Source: Microvirga mediterraneensis (GTDB lineage Bacteria > Pseudomonadota > Alphaproteobacteria > Rhizobiales > Beijerinckiaceae). Taken from it: a DNA stretch of 64,000 nt. The stretch covers positions 496,001-560,000 of the forward strand of contig NZ_JACDXJ010000001.1 in NCBI RefSeq assembly GCF_013520865.1, written 5' to 3'. Of this stretch, positions 8,415-17,107 are shown in pieces; position 1 is the stretch's first letter; the number at the start of each line of letters is the position of its first letter. Both the position numbers and the translations under genes were made by a program. The notes beneath the pieces were generated by a model, which was not told the DNA's origin, ran no database searches, and was given only the letters and a program-made list of their open reading frames with translations.

Positions 8415-9317
8415 CTAACGCTGCGCCAGGAGCAGGAAGCCGACGCCCGCAAGAATCAGCACCATACCGACGAGTTCCCGCCGGGTCGTCGCCTGCGCCA
8501 GGAAGCGGTGCGACACGGCCTGCGCCATCAGGACCTCGACGAGCGCCAGCGTCCGCACATTGGCCGCGGTCGTAAGCGCGAATCCGATGAACCAGAACTG
8601 GGAGGCAAGGGCCCCGAGGAATCCCGCTCCCAGGGAGGGGCGCCAGGCCTTGAAGCTCGCCAGCAGGGCCTGGCGGTCGAGCAGGCCGAGCCAGATCATG
8701 AGAATCGCCGTCTGCAACCCTAAGCCCCAGACCAGGGTCGTGGAGGCCCGGATCAGCGCGGAACCGTGGTCGAGCGACAGGATGGCGCCGCGAAAGCCGA
8801 TGGCCGCCAGGGCGAAGAAGGCTCCCGAGGCGAGCCCGAAGACAACCGGCTTCGCGCCCGAGGACGTGAGGCTCGTGCCCGGCTTCACGGACATGACGAG
8901 GACCCCCGAGGTCGCCACCGCGATGGCGAGCCCCATGGCGGGCGTCAGGTGATCCCCCAGCAGCACCAGCCCGAACAGGGCTACCTGGACCGGCTCGGTC
9001 TTGGTATAGGCCGTGACCACCGAAAAGGCGCGCTCCCGCATGGCCGCAAGCATGAGGGCCGTGGCGAGGATCTGGGTGACCGCACCGGTCAGCGCATAGG
9101 CCAGGAAGGTTGCATTGGGACCTGGAACAACCTCTCCGGTCGCGAGGTTCACGATGGCCAGTGCCAGGAGGGCGAAGGGAAACCCGTAGAGGAAGCGGAC
9201 CTGGGTCGCGCCGACCGTCCCGATGGTTTCGGTCAGACGCCGCTGGGTGGCGTTGCGGCCGGTCTGGGCCGCAGCCGCGGCCAGGGTCACCGGGATCCAG
9301 AGGAGGGATGTTGTCAT
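8415..9317 (-). CDS. EamA/DMT family transporter
   Basis: This is a 300-residue inner-membrane protein with about ten hydrophobic segments in two EamA repeats (Y-T-K-T-E-P-V-Q-V-A-L-F-G ends the first). Family members export amino acids, nucleotides or other small metabolites. I chose the ATG at 9317 (MTTSLLWIPVTLAAAAAQ) because it leads straight into the first membrane helix. A GTG at 9359 would add 14 polar residues. The substrate cannot be inferred. It is divergent from the carboxypeptidase gene across about 190 bp that contain TTGACA hexamers on both strands. Confidence 0.87.
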   Translation of the reverse strand: MTTSLLWIPVTLAAAAAQTGRNATQRRLTETIGTVGATQVRFLYGFPFALLALAIVNLATGEVVPGPNATFLAYALTGAVTQILATALMLAAMRERAFSVVTAYTKTEPVQVALFGLVLLGDHLTPAMGLAIAVATSGVLVMSVKPGTSLTSSGAKPVVFGLASGAFFALAAIGFRGAILSLDHGSALIRASTTLVWGLGLQTAILMIWLGLLDRQALLASFKAWRPSLGAGFLGALASQFWFIGFALTTAANVRTLALVEVLMAQAVSHRFLAQATTRRELVGMVLILAGVGFLLLAQR

Positions 9318-9508
9318 ATCGATCTTCAAACCGCGCCGCTCTTGCCACTCTGTTGACACGAATTTCGTTAAGAAGGGCGGTATAAACTGTCAAAAATCCG
9401 GCCAACCTAGCCAAGGTTAAGGATTGGCCCTACAAATGGCCCAGCTGACAGGCGGGGCCTCATCGAGATCCTCTCCTATCGTTGGACGAAGCCAAGGAGT
9501 CGTTCCGC

Positions 9509-10882
9509 ATGAACGTTAGCCGTGCCCTCCGCGCGACAGCCTTTGCCCTTGCCGCCTTGTTCAGCGGCTCGGCGCTGGCGGCCGGCGGCCCTGCTCTTGT
9601 CGTTGAACTCGAATCCGGCCGCGTTCTGCACGCGGAACGGGCGACCGACCCCTGGTTTCCGGCTTCGATCACCAAGCTGATGACGGCCTATGTGGCCCTC
9701 GACAAGGTGCGCTCCGGCCAGATGAGCATGGAGACGCTGCTCACCGTCACCGACGGCGCGGCCGCCCTGCCCCCGTCCAAGATGGGCTTCAAGCCCGGCA
9801 CGCAGATCCGCCTCGACAACGCCCTCAAGATCATGATGGTGAAGTCCGCGAACGACATCGCCGCGACCATCGCGGAGAATATCGGCGGCTCGATCGACGG
9901 CTTTGCCGACCTGATGAACGCCCACGCCCAGCGCCTCGGCATGGTCAGCAGCCATTTCGTCAATCCCCACGGCCTGCCCGACGAGCGCAACCAGACCACG
10001 GCCCGCGACATGGCGGTTCTGGCCCGGGCGCTGCTGCTCGAGTTCCCGGAGGACAGGGAGCTGTTCGACATCGGGGCGGTTCAATACGGCCGGCGCATTA
10101 TGCGCAACACGAACGGCCTCATCGGCCGCTATCCCGGCGCCGACGGCATGAAGACCGGCTTCATCTGCTCGGCGGGCTTCAATGTGGTGGCGAGCGCGAC
10201 CCGCAACGGCCGCCACCTCATCACGGTCGTGCTCGGCGCCCAATCGGCCAACGAGCGCACGATCAAGGCGGCCGAGCTGTTCGACCGCGGGTTCAGCAGC
10301 AAGGTGAACTTCACCAATCCGGAGCTCGCGGCCTTGCCCGTTTCCAGCAACACCACACCGCCGGACATGCGCCCCGTCATCTGCGACCGTCGCGGGCCGA
10401 TGCCGCAGGAAGAAGACGCCCCGGTCGTCGCCGAGACGGACAGCAACATCCCGAACCTGTTCTCCTCCGAGGTCATGGCCTTTGCCGGGAACACGACCGA
10501 GAAGCCGGTGCGCACCGCGCTCGGCCCCCGCGCGGCGGTTCAGCCGGAGCGCGTCTGGATCGGGCTTAATCCTCCGTCCGAGGCCGAGCTCGCCGCCCAG
10601 GCTGCCGCCGAAGAAGCCGCCGAGCAGGCCCGCAAGGCAAAGACCAAGAAAGCCACCGCTTCCAAGAAGGCTCCGGCCAAGAAGACCGACGCCAAGGCGG
10701 CGGACGAGAGCGAGACGGCCGACAAGGAGCCCGTAAAGTCCACGGCGAAGGGCAAGGACCAGGGGCGCGCCAGCGTCGCCGTCAAGCCGGTGACCGGCAA
10801 CGCCAAGCCCGCTTCCAAGCCTGCCGCGAAGGCTCCTCAAAAAGCCGACGCCAACGGGAAGCCCAAATCCGTCGCGAACTGA
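9509..10882 (+). CDS. D-alanyl-D-alanine carboxypeptidase (S11 family) with Lys/Ala-rich tail
   Basis: This is a periplasmic serine D,D-carboxypeptidase that trims the terminal D-Ala of peptidoglycan pentapeptides. A signal peptide (ALAALFSGSALAAGG) is followed by the S11 triad: S-I-T-K with the nucleophilic Ser near residue 56, K-S-A-N-D, and G-M-K-T-G. The ATG at 9509 has an AAGGAG nine bases upstream. The upstream TTG at 9482 lacks one. After the catalytic domain, the last ~110 residues are a low-complexity Ala/Lys/Pro tail rich in KKA, KAP and KSTAK-like units, resembling histone H1. No amphipathic membrane anchor like that of E. coli PBP5 is visible. A strong intrinsic terminator follows. 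Confidence 0.93.
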   Translation: MNVSRALRATAFALAALFSGSALAAGGPALVVELESGRVLHAERATDPWFPASITKLMTAYVALDKVRSGQMSMETLLTVTDGAAALPPSKMGFKPGTQIRLDNALKIMMVKSANDIAATIAENIGGSIDGFADLMNAHAQRLGMVSSHFVNPHGLPDERNQTTARDMAVLARALLLEFPEDRELFDIGAVQYGRRIMRNTNGLIGRYPGADGMKTGFICSAGFNVVASATRNGRHLITVVLGAQSANERTIKAAELFDRGFSSKVNFTNPELAALPVSSNTTPPDMRPVICDRRGPMPQEEDAPVVAETDSNIPNLFSSEVMAFAGNTTEKPVRTALGPRAAVQPERVWIGLNPPSEAELAAQAAAEEAAEQARKAKTKKATASKKAPAKKTDAKAADESETADKEPVKSTAKGKDQGRASVAVKPVTGNAKPASKPAAKAPQKADANGKPKSVAN

Positions 10883-10908
10883 TCCGCGAAACGTGAAATG
10901 CTCTGCAG

Positions 10909-10933
10909 CGCCCGGTCATCGACCGGGCGTTTT
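10909..10933 (+). terminator. Rho-independent terminator after the carboxypeptidase
   Basis: A perfect 9-bp stem CGCCCGGTC/GACCGGGCG with a 3-base ATC loop is followed by TTTTGCTT. It begins 26 bases after the carboxypeptidase stop codon, on its coding strand. Confidence 0.9.
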
Positions 10934-11001
10934 GCTTGCTCCCTTGCTTTCGCGCTCGATCCGCGCGAACGGTGCGGAGCCTTGAATCGTACGCGTGCCC
11001 G

Positions 11002-11907
11002 ATGACCCGCTCCTCCTCCCCGGCCGACGGCCTTCTCTTCGCCCTCGCCTCGGCCAGCCTCTACGGCGTCAACATCGTCTATGCCCGTATGGCGTCCTTT
11101 GCCGGAGCCAGCGGCTCCGCCATCGTGGTCTATCGGGTCTTTCTGATGCTGGTGCTGGTCGGCATCGTGGCGGCTGTCGCGAAGAGTTCCTTAAAGGCCG
11201 CGCGAGCGGAGCGAGGCACCCTGCTCCTGCTCGGCATTTCCACCGCGTTCGTGGGCCTCTGCTATCTCTCGTCGGTCGCCTACATCCCCGTAGCGGTGGC
11301 CGCCGTGGTATTCTACACCTTTCCCATCCTGATCGTGCTCGCGAGCCCCTTCGTGGAAGGGACGAGACTCACGCCGGCTCTGCTCGGCGTGGTGGCGCTC
11401 GCGACCCTGGGCGTCGGTCTCGTGGTGGGGCCGGCTTTCGGAGATCTCGACTGGCGCGGCCTCGCCCTGGCTTTCGGCGCGAGCATCGCCACGGCCATCC
11501 AGTTCTTTGCCGCAGCCCGCTGCCGCAAGACCGGCGTGATGGCCAAGACCTTCTGGATCCATCTGCTCGTTCTGCCGACGGCCGCCCTCATCAGCCTGGC
11601 GGCGGGCCAGCTCGCGCCACCGTCCACGCTGGCTCTCGCTCCCTTCGCGGTGGCCATGACCATCGGCGGCTATATCGTGGGCTTCGTGCTGCAGTTCCTG
11701 GCGCTCGGGCGTATTACGGCGGTGGCGGCCGGGATCATCTATTGCGCGGAGCCGGTCGTGGCGGCTTTGTCCTCGGCCATCATCCTGAACGAGACTCTGG
11801 CACCGCTGCAAATCGCCGGCGGCGCTCTTGTGCTGGCCGCCATCATGGCCAACGTTCTCCTGGAACGGCGGCGCCTGAAAGGCCCGCTGGTGCCGATTGC
11901 GGATTGA
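11002..11907 (+). CDS. EamA/DMT family transporter
   Basis: This is a second, unrelated-in-detail EamA protein of 301 residues with ten hydrophobic helices in two repeats. Characteristic segments are Y-G-V-N-I-V-Y-A-R in helix 1, the end-of-repeat [13 protein letters not shown], and [13 protein letters not shown] in the second repeat. It is predicted to be a small-metabolite exporter of unknown specificity. The start ATG at 11002 ([10 protein letters not shown]) is preferred to the open upstream frame, which is arginine-rich and non-membrane. The G3E GTPase gene begins five bases after its stop, so the two are probably one transcript. Confidence 0.87.
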   Translation: MTRSSSPADGLLFALASASLYGVNIVYARMASFAGASGSAIVVYRVFLMLVLVGIVAAVAKSSLKAARAERGTLLLLGISTAFVGLCYLSSVAYIPVAVAAVVFYTFPILIVLASPFVEGTRLTPALLGVVALATLGVGLVVGPAFGDLDWRGLALAFGASIATAIQFFAAARCRKTGVMAKTFWIHLLVLPTAALISLAAGQLAPPSTLALAPFAVAMTIGGYIVGFVLQFLALGRITAVAAGIIYCAEPVVAALSSAIILNETLAPLQIAGGALVLAAIMANVLLERRRLKGPLVPIAD

Positions 11908-11911
11908 TACG

Positions 11912-13057
11912 ATGACGACCATGACCCCTCCCCCGCCGATCCCGCTCACCATTCTCACCGGCTTCCTGGGCTCCGGGAAAACGACCCTGCTCAACCGGCT
12001 CCTGAAGGATCCGGCCCTGCGGGACACGGTGGTGATCATGAACGAGTTCGGCGAGATCGGCCTCGACCATCTGCTGGTGGAGACCGTCGACGAGGGCATG
12101 GTGCTTCTCTCCGCCGGATGTCTCTGCTGCACCGTGCGCGGCGACCTCATCGCGACGCTCGAGGACCTTCTGCGCAAGCGCGACAACGACCGTGTCCTGC
12201 CGTTCAGGCGCGTGATCATCGAGACCACGGGCCTCGCCGACCCGGCGCCGATCCTCCATGCCGTGCTCTACCACCCCTATCTGTCGATGCGCTATGCGGT
12301 GGAAGGCGTGGTGACGGCGGTCGACGCCGTCAACGGTGCGGCCACCCTGGACGCCCATCGGGAAGCCGTGAAGCAGGCCGCCGTTGCCGAGCGGATCGTC
12401 ATCACCAAGACCGACCTCGTCGACGACCGGAGGAGTCTCGACCGGCTGCGCGAACGGCTGCACCAGCTCAATCCGGGCGCCGCTCTCCTGGAGGCCGATG
12501 CGCCCGCCGACGCGATCATCTCGGGCGGACTTTTCGGCCTCGACGGCAAGATCGCCGACGTGGCCCAATGGCTGAAGACGGAGGCCGTGGAGGAGGCGGA
12601 GCGCGAGAGCCACGCCCATCAGCACGACCATCACCACCATCACGGCCATGGGCACGATCATCACCACCATCATCACGACGTGAACCGGCACGACGAGAAG
12701 ATCCACTCCTTCTGCCTCATCAGCGACCAGCCCATCCGCCAGGGCACCCTCGACATGTTCCTGGACCTCCTGCGCTCGTCCCAGGGTGCGAAACTGCTGC
12801 GCGTGAAGGGTCTCGTGGCCCTGGCCGAGGATCCCGAACACCCGGTCGTCATTCACGGCGTGCAGCATGTGATCCATGTTCCCGCCGTGCTGCCGCGCTG
12901 GCCGAGCGAAGACCGGCGCAGCCGCATCGTCTTCATCGTGGACGACCTGGAGCGCGAGACCGTGGAAAAGCTCTGGAATGCCTTCCTCGGGCGCCCGGCC
13001 GTCGACGAGCCCGATGCGGCAGCCCTCTCGGATAATCCCCTGTCTCTCAGACGCTGA
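11912..13057 (+). CDS. CobW/ZNG1-type G3E GTPase with histidine-rich loop
   Basis: This is a metal-chaperone GTPase of 381 residues. The GTPase features are Walker [10 protein letters not shown], the metal-binding C-L-C-C motif ([11 protein letters not shown]), switch E-T-T-G-L-A-D-P, and T-K-T-D in place of N-K-x-D for guanine recognition. About residues 232-255 carry a run of some sixteen histidines interspersed with Asp and Gly, a zinc or other divalent-metal reservoir. The C-terminal CobW domain (R-V-K-G-L-V-A, V-Q-H-V-I-H) is present. The window's cobS/T genes are 9 kb away and uncoupled, so zinc transfer to a target enzyme is more likely than cobalamin synthesis. ATG codons at 11912 and 11921 are both possible starts. 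Confidence 0.92.
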   Translation: MTTMTPPPPIPLTILTGFLGSGKTTLLNRLLKDPALRDTVVIMNEFGEIGLDHLLVETVDEGMVLLSAGCLCCTVRGDLIATLEDLLRKRDNDRVLPFRRVIIETTGLADPAPILHAVLYHPYLSMRYAVEGVVTAVDAVNGAATLDAHREAVKQAAVAERIVITKTDLVDDRRSLDRLRERLHQLNPGAALLEADAPADAIISGGLFGLDGKIADVAQWLKTEAVEEAERESHAHQHDHHHHHGHGHDHHHHHHDVNRHDEKIHSFCLISDQPIRQGTLDMFLDLLRSSQGAKLLRVKGLVALAEDPEHPVVIHGVQHVIHVPAVLPRWPSEDRRSRIVFIVDDLERETVEKLWNAFLGRPAVDEPDAAALSDNPLSLRR

Positions 13058-13089
13058 TGAAGCTTCCGTAACGGCCGGTCATGAGATAG

Positions 13090-13108
13090 GTTATAGCGAT
13101 GCTATAAC
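13090..13108. promoter_or_regulatory. Perfect inverted repeat, candidate operator
   Basis: GTTATAGC-GAT-GCTATAAC is a perfect 8-bp inverted repeat with a 3-base centre in an AT-rich pocket. It lies 24 bases before the ATG of the exported protein at 13133 and 32 bases after the G3E GTPase stop. The spacing to the start suggests overlap with the promoter or transcription start. It has no U-tract, so it is not an intrinsic terminator. Regulator unknown. Confidence 0.5.
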
Positions 13109-13132
13109 GCTGATTCTGTAAGGCTGATTGCG

Positions 13133-14128
13133 ATGCTGGTTTCGAAATTCGTCCGGACCGTCCTTCTGTGCGGCGCCGCCCTTGCCGTTCCGGCTCAGGC
13201 AGGCCAGCCTCCCGGACCGCGCATCCTGAAGATCGACGTGCGGGTGGAAGGTTCGGAAGGATGGCAGACCAAAGTCAGCTCCGAGAAGGGAACGATCTCG
13301 GAGCACTTCTTCCTGGCGACCGTCCTTGAACCGAGCGACAGCCTCGAAGCCATGAACCCGCTCGATCCGGCTTCCATCCGCAAGGCGCAGGACACCAGCG
13401 CCCGGCAGATCGCCAACATGCAGAAGATCCAGGAGCGCAACAGGGCCATGGCGCCCGCCGCGCCGCCGAACGCCGCCATGCAGCAGCAGGTCAACCAGGC
13501 GATCATGCAGGCCTATGCCAAATGCAAGGGCGACGAGGCCTGCATCAAGGCCGCCGTGATGCAATCGAATCCCGGCCTGATGACCCCGCCTCCCGGGGCC
13601 ACCATGAGACCCGGCCTCCCGGATGCCTCGACGGCCGCCCAGGAAGACAAGGCGATCTACCGGCAATGGTTCGGGCTCGAAGGCTGCCCCGGCAAGTTCA
13701 GGGCGACCCGCGACGACGTCAGCCGGGGCTCCGTCTCGGACGTGGGCGCGTCGAAGCCGTGGAACCACGAGGTCAGGTTCGACATCGCGCAGGCCAAGCC
13801 GTCCCTGTGCCTGTCCTATCCGATGTCGGTCGTGAACGAGGAAGCCGGGACGCTCTTCCTCCCGGGCTTCCTCTTCCCGGAGGCCGCCGCCATGCAGGCC
13901 AACGCCGGAAGCGTCAAGGCGACCGTCCCCGGGGACATCGCCGCATGGGTGGCCAAGACCCTGAACGGCGCGCCGCTTTCCGGCACGAAGACCGAAACGA
14001 TCACCCTGCAACGACCGGTCGTCGTGCTGCCCCTGGCGAACGCCTCCTACAGCGGCACGGCCAAGGTGACCGTGACCTGGAGCCTGACGGAAGCCTACAA
14101 GGCGGGAGCGGCCCTGCCGGACCGGTGA
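13133..14128 (+). CDS. Exported protein of unknown function
   Basis: A clear Sec signal peptide (V-L-L-C-G-A-A-L-A-V-P-A-Q-A-G) is followed by a 310-residue soluble protein I do not recognise. It has a Met/Gln-rich, probably helical segment around residues 85-130 (A-A-M-Q-Q-Q-V-N-Q-A-I-M-Q-A-Y). Two cysteines lie in K-C-K-G-D-E-A-C, another in L-E-G-C-P-G-K and one in S-L-C-L-S-Y-P, so two periplasmic disulfides are possible. The final strand-like segment (G-T-A-K-V-T-V-T-W-S-L) suggests a beta-rich C-terminal domain. It follows the G3E GTPase by 75 bp and has a palindrome just upstream. A periplasmic location is well supported, the function is not. Confidence 0.8.
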   Translation: MLVSKFVRTVLLCGAALAVPAQAGQPPGPRILKIDVRVEGSEGWQTKVSSEKGTISEHFFLATVLEPSDSLEAMNPLDPASIRKAQDTSARQIANMQKIQERNRAMAPAAPPNAAMQQQVNQAIMQAYAKCKGDEACIKAAVMQSNPGLMTPPPGATMRPGLPDASTAAQEDKAIYRQWFGLEGCPGKFRATRDDVSRGSVSDVGASKPWNHEVRFDIAQAKPSLCLSYPMSVVNEEAGTLFLPGFLFPEAAAMQANAGSVKATVPGDIAAWVAKTLNGAPLSGTKTETITLQRPVVVLPLANASYSGTAKVTVTWSLTEAYKAGAALPDR

Positions 14129-14141
14129 GAACGGCCGTCCC

Positions 14142-14909
14142 TCACGCGGCCATCTGCGAGCGCTGCGCCCAGCCGGTCATGGAGCGCTCCACGTAAGCGG
14201 TGATCGCATACATGACGACGCCGAGCACGGCGAGCACCACGAGGGCCGCCCAGACCAGCGGCACCTCGAAGGCCGCCGAGGCGCGGGTGAGAAGGTTGCC
14301 GATGCCCACATTGGACGCGTTCTGCTCGCCGATGACCGAGCCCACATAGGCGAGCGTGATCGCGACCTTCAGCGAGCCGAAGAAATACGGCATGGCGCGG
14401 GGTACGCCGACCTTGAGCACGATGTCCCGCTTCGAGGCGCCGAGCGCCCGCAGCACGTCCTCCATTTCCGGCTCCACGGTGGAAATGCCGGTGGCCACGT
14501 TCACCACGATGGGAAAGAACGAGATCAGGAAGGCCGTCATCACCGGCGGCACCCAGCCGACTCCGAACCAGAACACGAGGATCGGCACCACGGCCACCTT
14601 CGGGATCGAGTTGAAGCCCACGAGCAGCGGGTAGGACCCTGCATTGATGAGCCGCGAGGAGCCGAGCACCATGCCGAGGAGCAGGCCGAACCCGACCGCG
14701 AGGCCGAAACCGGCCAGCGTCATCCAGAGGGTGTGCATGGCGTGGTAGGCAAGCTGGGTCCGGTATTCCCATACGGCAAAAAGGATCGTGGAGGGCGCCG
14801 GAAGAATGAAGCTCGACACCTTGAGGACACGGCAGACGATTTCCCACAGCACGAAGAAGCCGACCGTGAAGATCCAGGGAGCGAGGGCGAGCCGGTTCTT
14901 GGTTTTCAT
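14142..14909 (-). CDS. ABC transporter permease (NitT/TauT family)
   Basis: This is a 255-residue inner-membrane permease with about six helices. It has the cytoplasmic EAA-type coupling loop around E-D-V-L-R-A-L-G-A-S-K-R-D-I-V-L-K-V-G-V-P-R-A, characteristic of SsuC/TauC/ThiX proteins. The start is the ATG at 14909 (MKTKNRLALAPW), five bases after the stop of the ATPase gene. The open frame upstream overlaps the ATPase and is a shadow. It works with the adjacent ATPase and binding protein as one importer. Confidence 0.93.
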   Translation of the reverse strand: MKTKNRLALAPWIFTVGFFVLWEIVCRVLKVSSFILPAPSTILFAVWEYRTQLAYHAMHTLWMTLAGFGLAVGFGLLLGMVLGSSRLINAGSYPLLVGFNSIPKVAVVPILVFWFGVGWVPPVMTAFLISFFPIVVNVATGISTVEPEMEDVLRALGASKRDIVLKVGVPRAMPYFFGSLKVAITLAYVGSVIGEQNASNVGIGNLLTRASAAFEVPLVWAALVVLAVLGVVMYAITAYVERSMTGWAQRSQMAA

Positions 14910-14914
14910 GGGTT

Positions 14915-15706
14915 TCAAGCTGCTTTGCGCGCCTGCGCGATATGCCCGCGCAATTCGTGGACGAGGGCGGAGAATTCGGGCGTATAGGTGATCTCGAGAT
15001 CGCGCGGCCGGGGAAACTCCACCTCCCGCTCGGCGACGATCCGGCCCGGCCGCGCGCTCATGCAGAAAATCCGGTCCGACAGGAACGCGGCCTCGCGCAG
15101 GTCGTGGGTGACGAGAATGATCGTGACCTTCTGGGCGGCATGGAGATCGCGCATCACGCACCACAATTCCTCGCGGGTGAAGCTGTCGAGCGCGCCGAAG
15201 GGCTCGTCGAGCATCAGGAGCTTGGGCTCGTGGATCAGCGCCCGGCAGAGGGAGGCGCGCTGCTGCATGCCGCCGGAGAGCTGCCAGGGGAACTTATGCC
15301 CCTGGCCCTTCAGGCCGACCTGCTCCAGCAGGCTCTCGGCCTTGGCCACGTACTCCGCCTTGTGGCGGCGCAGGCGGGAGCGGTGCGGCTCCACGATCTC
15401 GAGCGGCAGGAGAATGTTGTCGAGGGTGGTGCGCCAGGGCAGCATGGTAGGATTCTGGAAAGCCATACCAGCGAGCTTGACAGGAGCTCCCACCTGTCTG
15501 CCACCGACGATGACCGTTCCCTCGCGGGGGAACTGCAGCCCGGTGGCGAGCTTCATGAGAGTGGACTTGCCGCAACCGGAAGGACCCACGATGGCGGCGA
15601 ACTCGCCTTCGTTCACCTTGAGGTTGAGGTTCCTGACCGCGGGCAGACCGTCTTCGGCCCGCGCATAGACGTGGGTAACGTCGTGAATGTCGACAAAGGT
15701 TTTCAT
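14915..15706 (-). CDS. ABC transporter ATP-binding protein (NitT/TauT family)
   Basis: This 263-residue nucleotide-binding subunit has Walker A G-P-S-G-C-G-K-S-T, Q-loop Q-N-P-T-M-L-P-W-R-T, signature L-S-G-G-M-Q-Q-R, Walker B L-L-M-L-D-E-P-F-G-A-L-D and the switch histidine V-T-H-D-L-R-E-A. The Q-loop with M-L-P-W is typical of nitrate/sulfonate/taurine-type importers. It is co-transcribed with the permease. An intrinsic terminator lies between it and the upstream binding-protein gene. Confidence 0.95.
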   Translation of the reverse strand: MKTFVDIHDVTHVYARAEDGLPAVRNLNLKVNEGEFAAIVGPSGCGKSTLMKLATGLQFPREGTVIVGGRQVGAPVKLAGMAFQNPTMLPWRTTLDNILLPLEIVEPHRSRLRRHKAEYVAKAESLLEQVGLKGQGHKFPWQLSGGMQQRASLCRALIHEPKLLMLDEPFGALDSFTREELWCVMRDLHAAQKVTIILVTHDLREAAFLSDRIFCMSARPGRIVAEREVEFPRPRDLEITYTPEFSALVHELRGHIAQARKAA

Positions 15707-15727
15707 GACACGAAGCCGGCGAGCCAG

Positions 15728-15758
15728 AAAAAAGAGCCCGGCCGCTGGACGGCCGGGC
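15728..15758 (-). terminator. Rho-independent terminator inside the ABC operon
   Basis: On the minus strand, GCCCGGCC-(7 nt)-GGCCGGGC is followed by TCTTTTTT. It begins 9 bases after the binding-protein stop and 22 bases before the ATPase start. It probably lowers the yield of the ATPase/permease relative to the binding protein. Confidence 0.85.
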
Positions 15759-15766
15759 CTGCGGGA

Positions 15767-16804
15767 TCAGTTCACCTTGCGCTGGTCGGCCGCGGGGAGG
15801 AACTCCTCCGTGAACACGGCGCCGACTTCGGGCTTTGCCTTGTAGGTGAAGGTCAGGCCGATCTGGTCGAGGGCCTTGGCGAAGCGGTCCTTGTCGATGC
15901 CGCCGAAGCCGTTCTCCTTGACCCAGGGCGTGATCATGTTCTGCTCCAGCACCATCTTGAGGCGCTCGAGCTCCACGTCCTTCTTGGCCACGTCGTTGCG
16001 CTTGATGACGGAATCGACCGCGCCCGACGGGTCCTTCACCGTGTCCTGCACGCCCTTCATGATCGCGCGCAGCAGGCCCTTCACGGCCTCAGGCTTCTCC
16101 TGGGCGAATTTCTGGGAGACGATGATGGTGTTGCCGTAGAGGTCGACGCCGTAATCGCTCATGAGCATCACGACGATGTCGTCCGCCGGGACGCCGCGGG
16201 ATTTCAGGTTGATGTAGGACGACATGGAGAAGCCGAACACCGCGTCGACTTCTCCTTGAGCCAGCATCGGCTCGCGGATCGGGAAGCCCACATTCTCGAA
16301 CTTCATGGTGGAATCGTCGATCTTGTTGACCGCCTTGAAGATCGGCCATTGCGCATAGGCGCCGTCGGCCGCCGGAGCACCGAACTTCTTGCCTTGCAGG
16401 CTCGCCACGTCCTTGGTGACGCCGCGGCTCTTGCGGCCGATGATGGCGAAGGGCGGCCGGTCGTAGATCACCATCACGGCCTTGATGTCCGTGCCGGGAT
16501 TCTCGTCGCGGAAGCGCACGAGGGAGTTCACGTCGCCGAAGCCCACGTCGTAGGTGCCCGACGCCACGCGCGAGATCGGCTCGCGGGAGCCCGCCGCCGG
16601 GTCGATGGTCACGTCGAGCCCCTCGGCCTTGAAGTAGCCTTTGTCGAGCGCGACGGCGAAGGGGGCGGCCGGCCCCTCCCAGCGCCAGTCCAGGGAGAAC
16701 CGCACCGGGGTCTGAGCCTGGGCCGCGGCGGACCCGAGAAGCACGGCCGCGCCGGCCAGCATCCCCCTGATCCACGTCGCCTTCTTCGCACGATCCGCAA
16801 ACAT
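15767..16804 (-). CDS. ABC transporter substrate-binding protein (NMT1/THI5-like, NitT/TauT family)
   Basis: This is a 345-residue periplasmic binding protein with a signal peptide (M-L-A-G-A-A-V-L-L-G-S-A-A-A-Q-A-Q). The mature start V-R-F-S-L-D-W-R-W-E-G-P-A-A-P-F, the K-G-Y-F-K-A-E-G-L-D-V segment and V-A-S-G-T-Y-D-V-G-F-G-D place it in the NMT1/THI5-like/SsuA group. The opening resembles ThiY proteins that bind thiamine-pyrimidine precursors, but sulfonates, nitrate or other ligands remain possible. I chose the ATG at 16804, which has AGAGG upstream. A GTG at 16813 is the alternative. It is the first gene of the ABC cluster. Confidence 0.92.
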   Translation of the reverse strand: MFADRAKKATWIRGMLAGAAVLLGSAAAQAQTPVRFSLDWRWEGPAAPFAVALDKGYFKAEGLDVTIDPAAGSREPISRVASGTYDVGFGDVNSLVRFRDENPGTDIKAVMVIYDRPPFAIIGRKSRGVTKDVASLQGKKFGAPAADGAYAQWPIFKAVNKIDDSTMKFENVGFPIREPMLAQGEVDAVFGFSMSSYINLKSRGVPADDIVVMLMSDYGVDLYGNTIIVSQKFAQEKPEAVKGLLRAIMKGVQDTVKDPSGAVDSVIKRNDVAKKDVELERLKMVLEQNMITPWVKENGFGGIDKDRFAKALDQIGLTFTYKAKPEVGAVFTEEFLPAADQRKVN

Positions 16805-17107
16805 CACCGTCACCTCTGCTTTTTATGGTCGGAGCCTCATGGGGCTCTTCCTGCCCGCCTGCCCGGTTCACGACCATGCAACCAGATCGGCACACAGGGT
16901 CAAGTCTCTTGCCCGGGCATCACTGCTCCTGGGGCAGGCATCTGACGGAAAATTGAGCAGATGAACTCGGTCCCACGCCCCTTGACGGCCGCGGGAGGGC
17001 TTCCCACGTGACACCCATCGGCGACCGGGCCCCTCTGGCAGGACGTGCGCACACGACTGTGATGTCGGAGCCGATGCTTGTACGAAAAAGCAATCATAGG
17101 TCCGGTT
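16805..17107. other. Divergent intergenic region between ABC binding protein and terC
   Basis: These 303 bases hold no convincing ORF. They must contain the promoters of the binding-protein gene (minus) and of terC (plus). Short GC palindromes such as cttgcccgggca occur, but I could not fit a yybP-ykoY (manganese) riboswitch or another known leader. Confidence 0.5.

Noticed and set aside
9353..9394. Back-to-back sigma-70 promoters between the EamA and carboxypeptidase genes
   Set aside because: TTGACA hexamers exist on both strands (9353-9358 plus, 9389-9394 minus), but the -10 partners are weak (TAACGA at 18 bases on minus) or at poor spacing (22 bases on plus).
13090..13108. Naming the palindrome a Zur box
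   Set aside because: It shares only GTTATA/TATAAC with the alphaproteobacterial motif I remember and lies downstream, not upstream, of the metal GTPase.
14942..16945. Very long plus-strand open frame (667 codons) opposite the ABC transporter genes
   Set aside because: Composition is the His/Asp/Leu/Arg-rich pattern of an antisense shadow in high-GC DNA. The minus strand holds three well-conserved genes.
16805..17107. Possible manganese (yybP-ykoY) riboswitch before terC
   Set aside because: The conserved loops of that element could not be aligned. Only generic GC palindromes are present.
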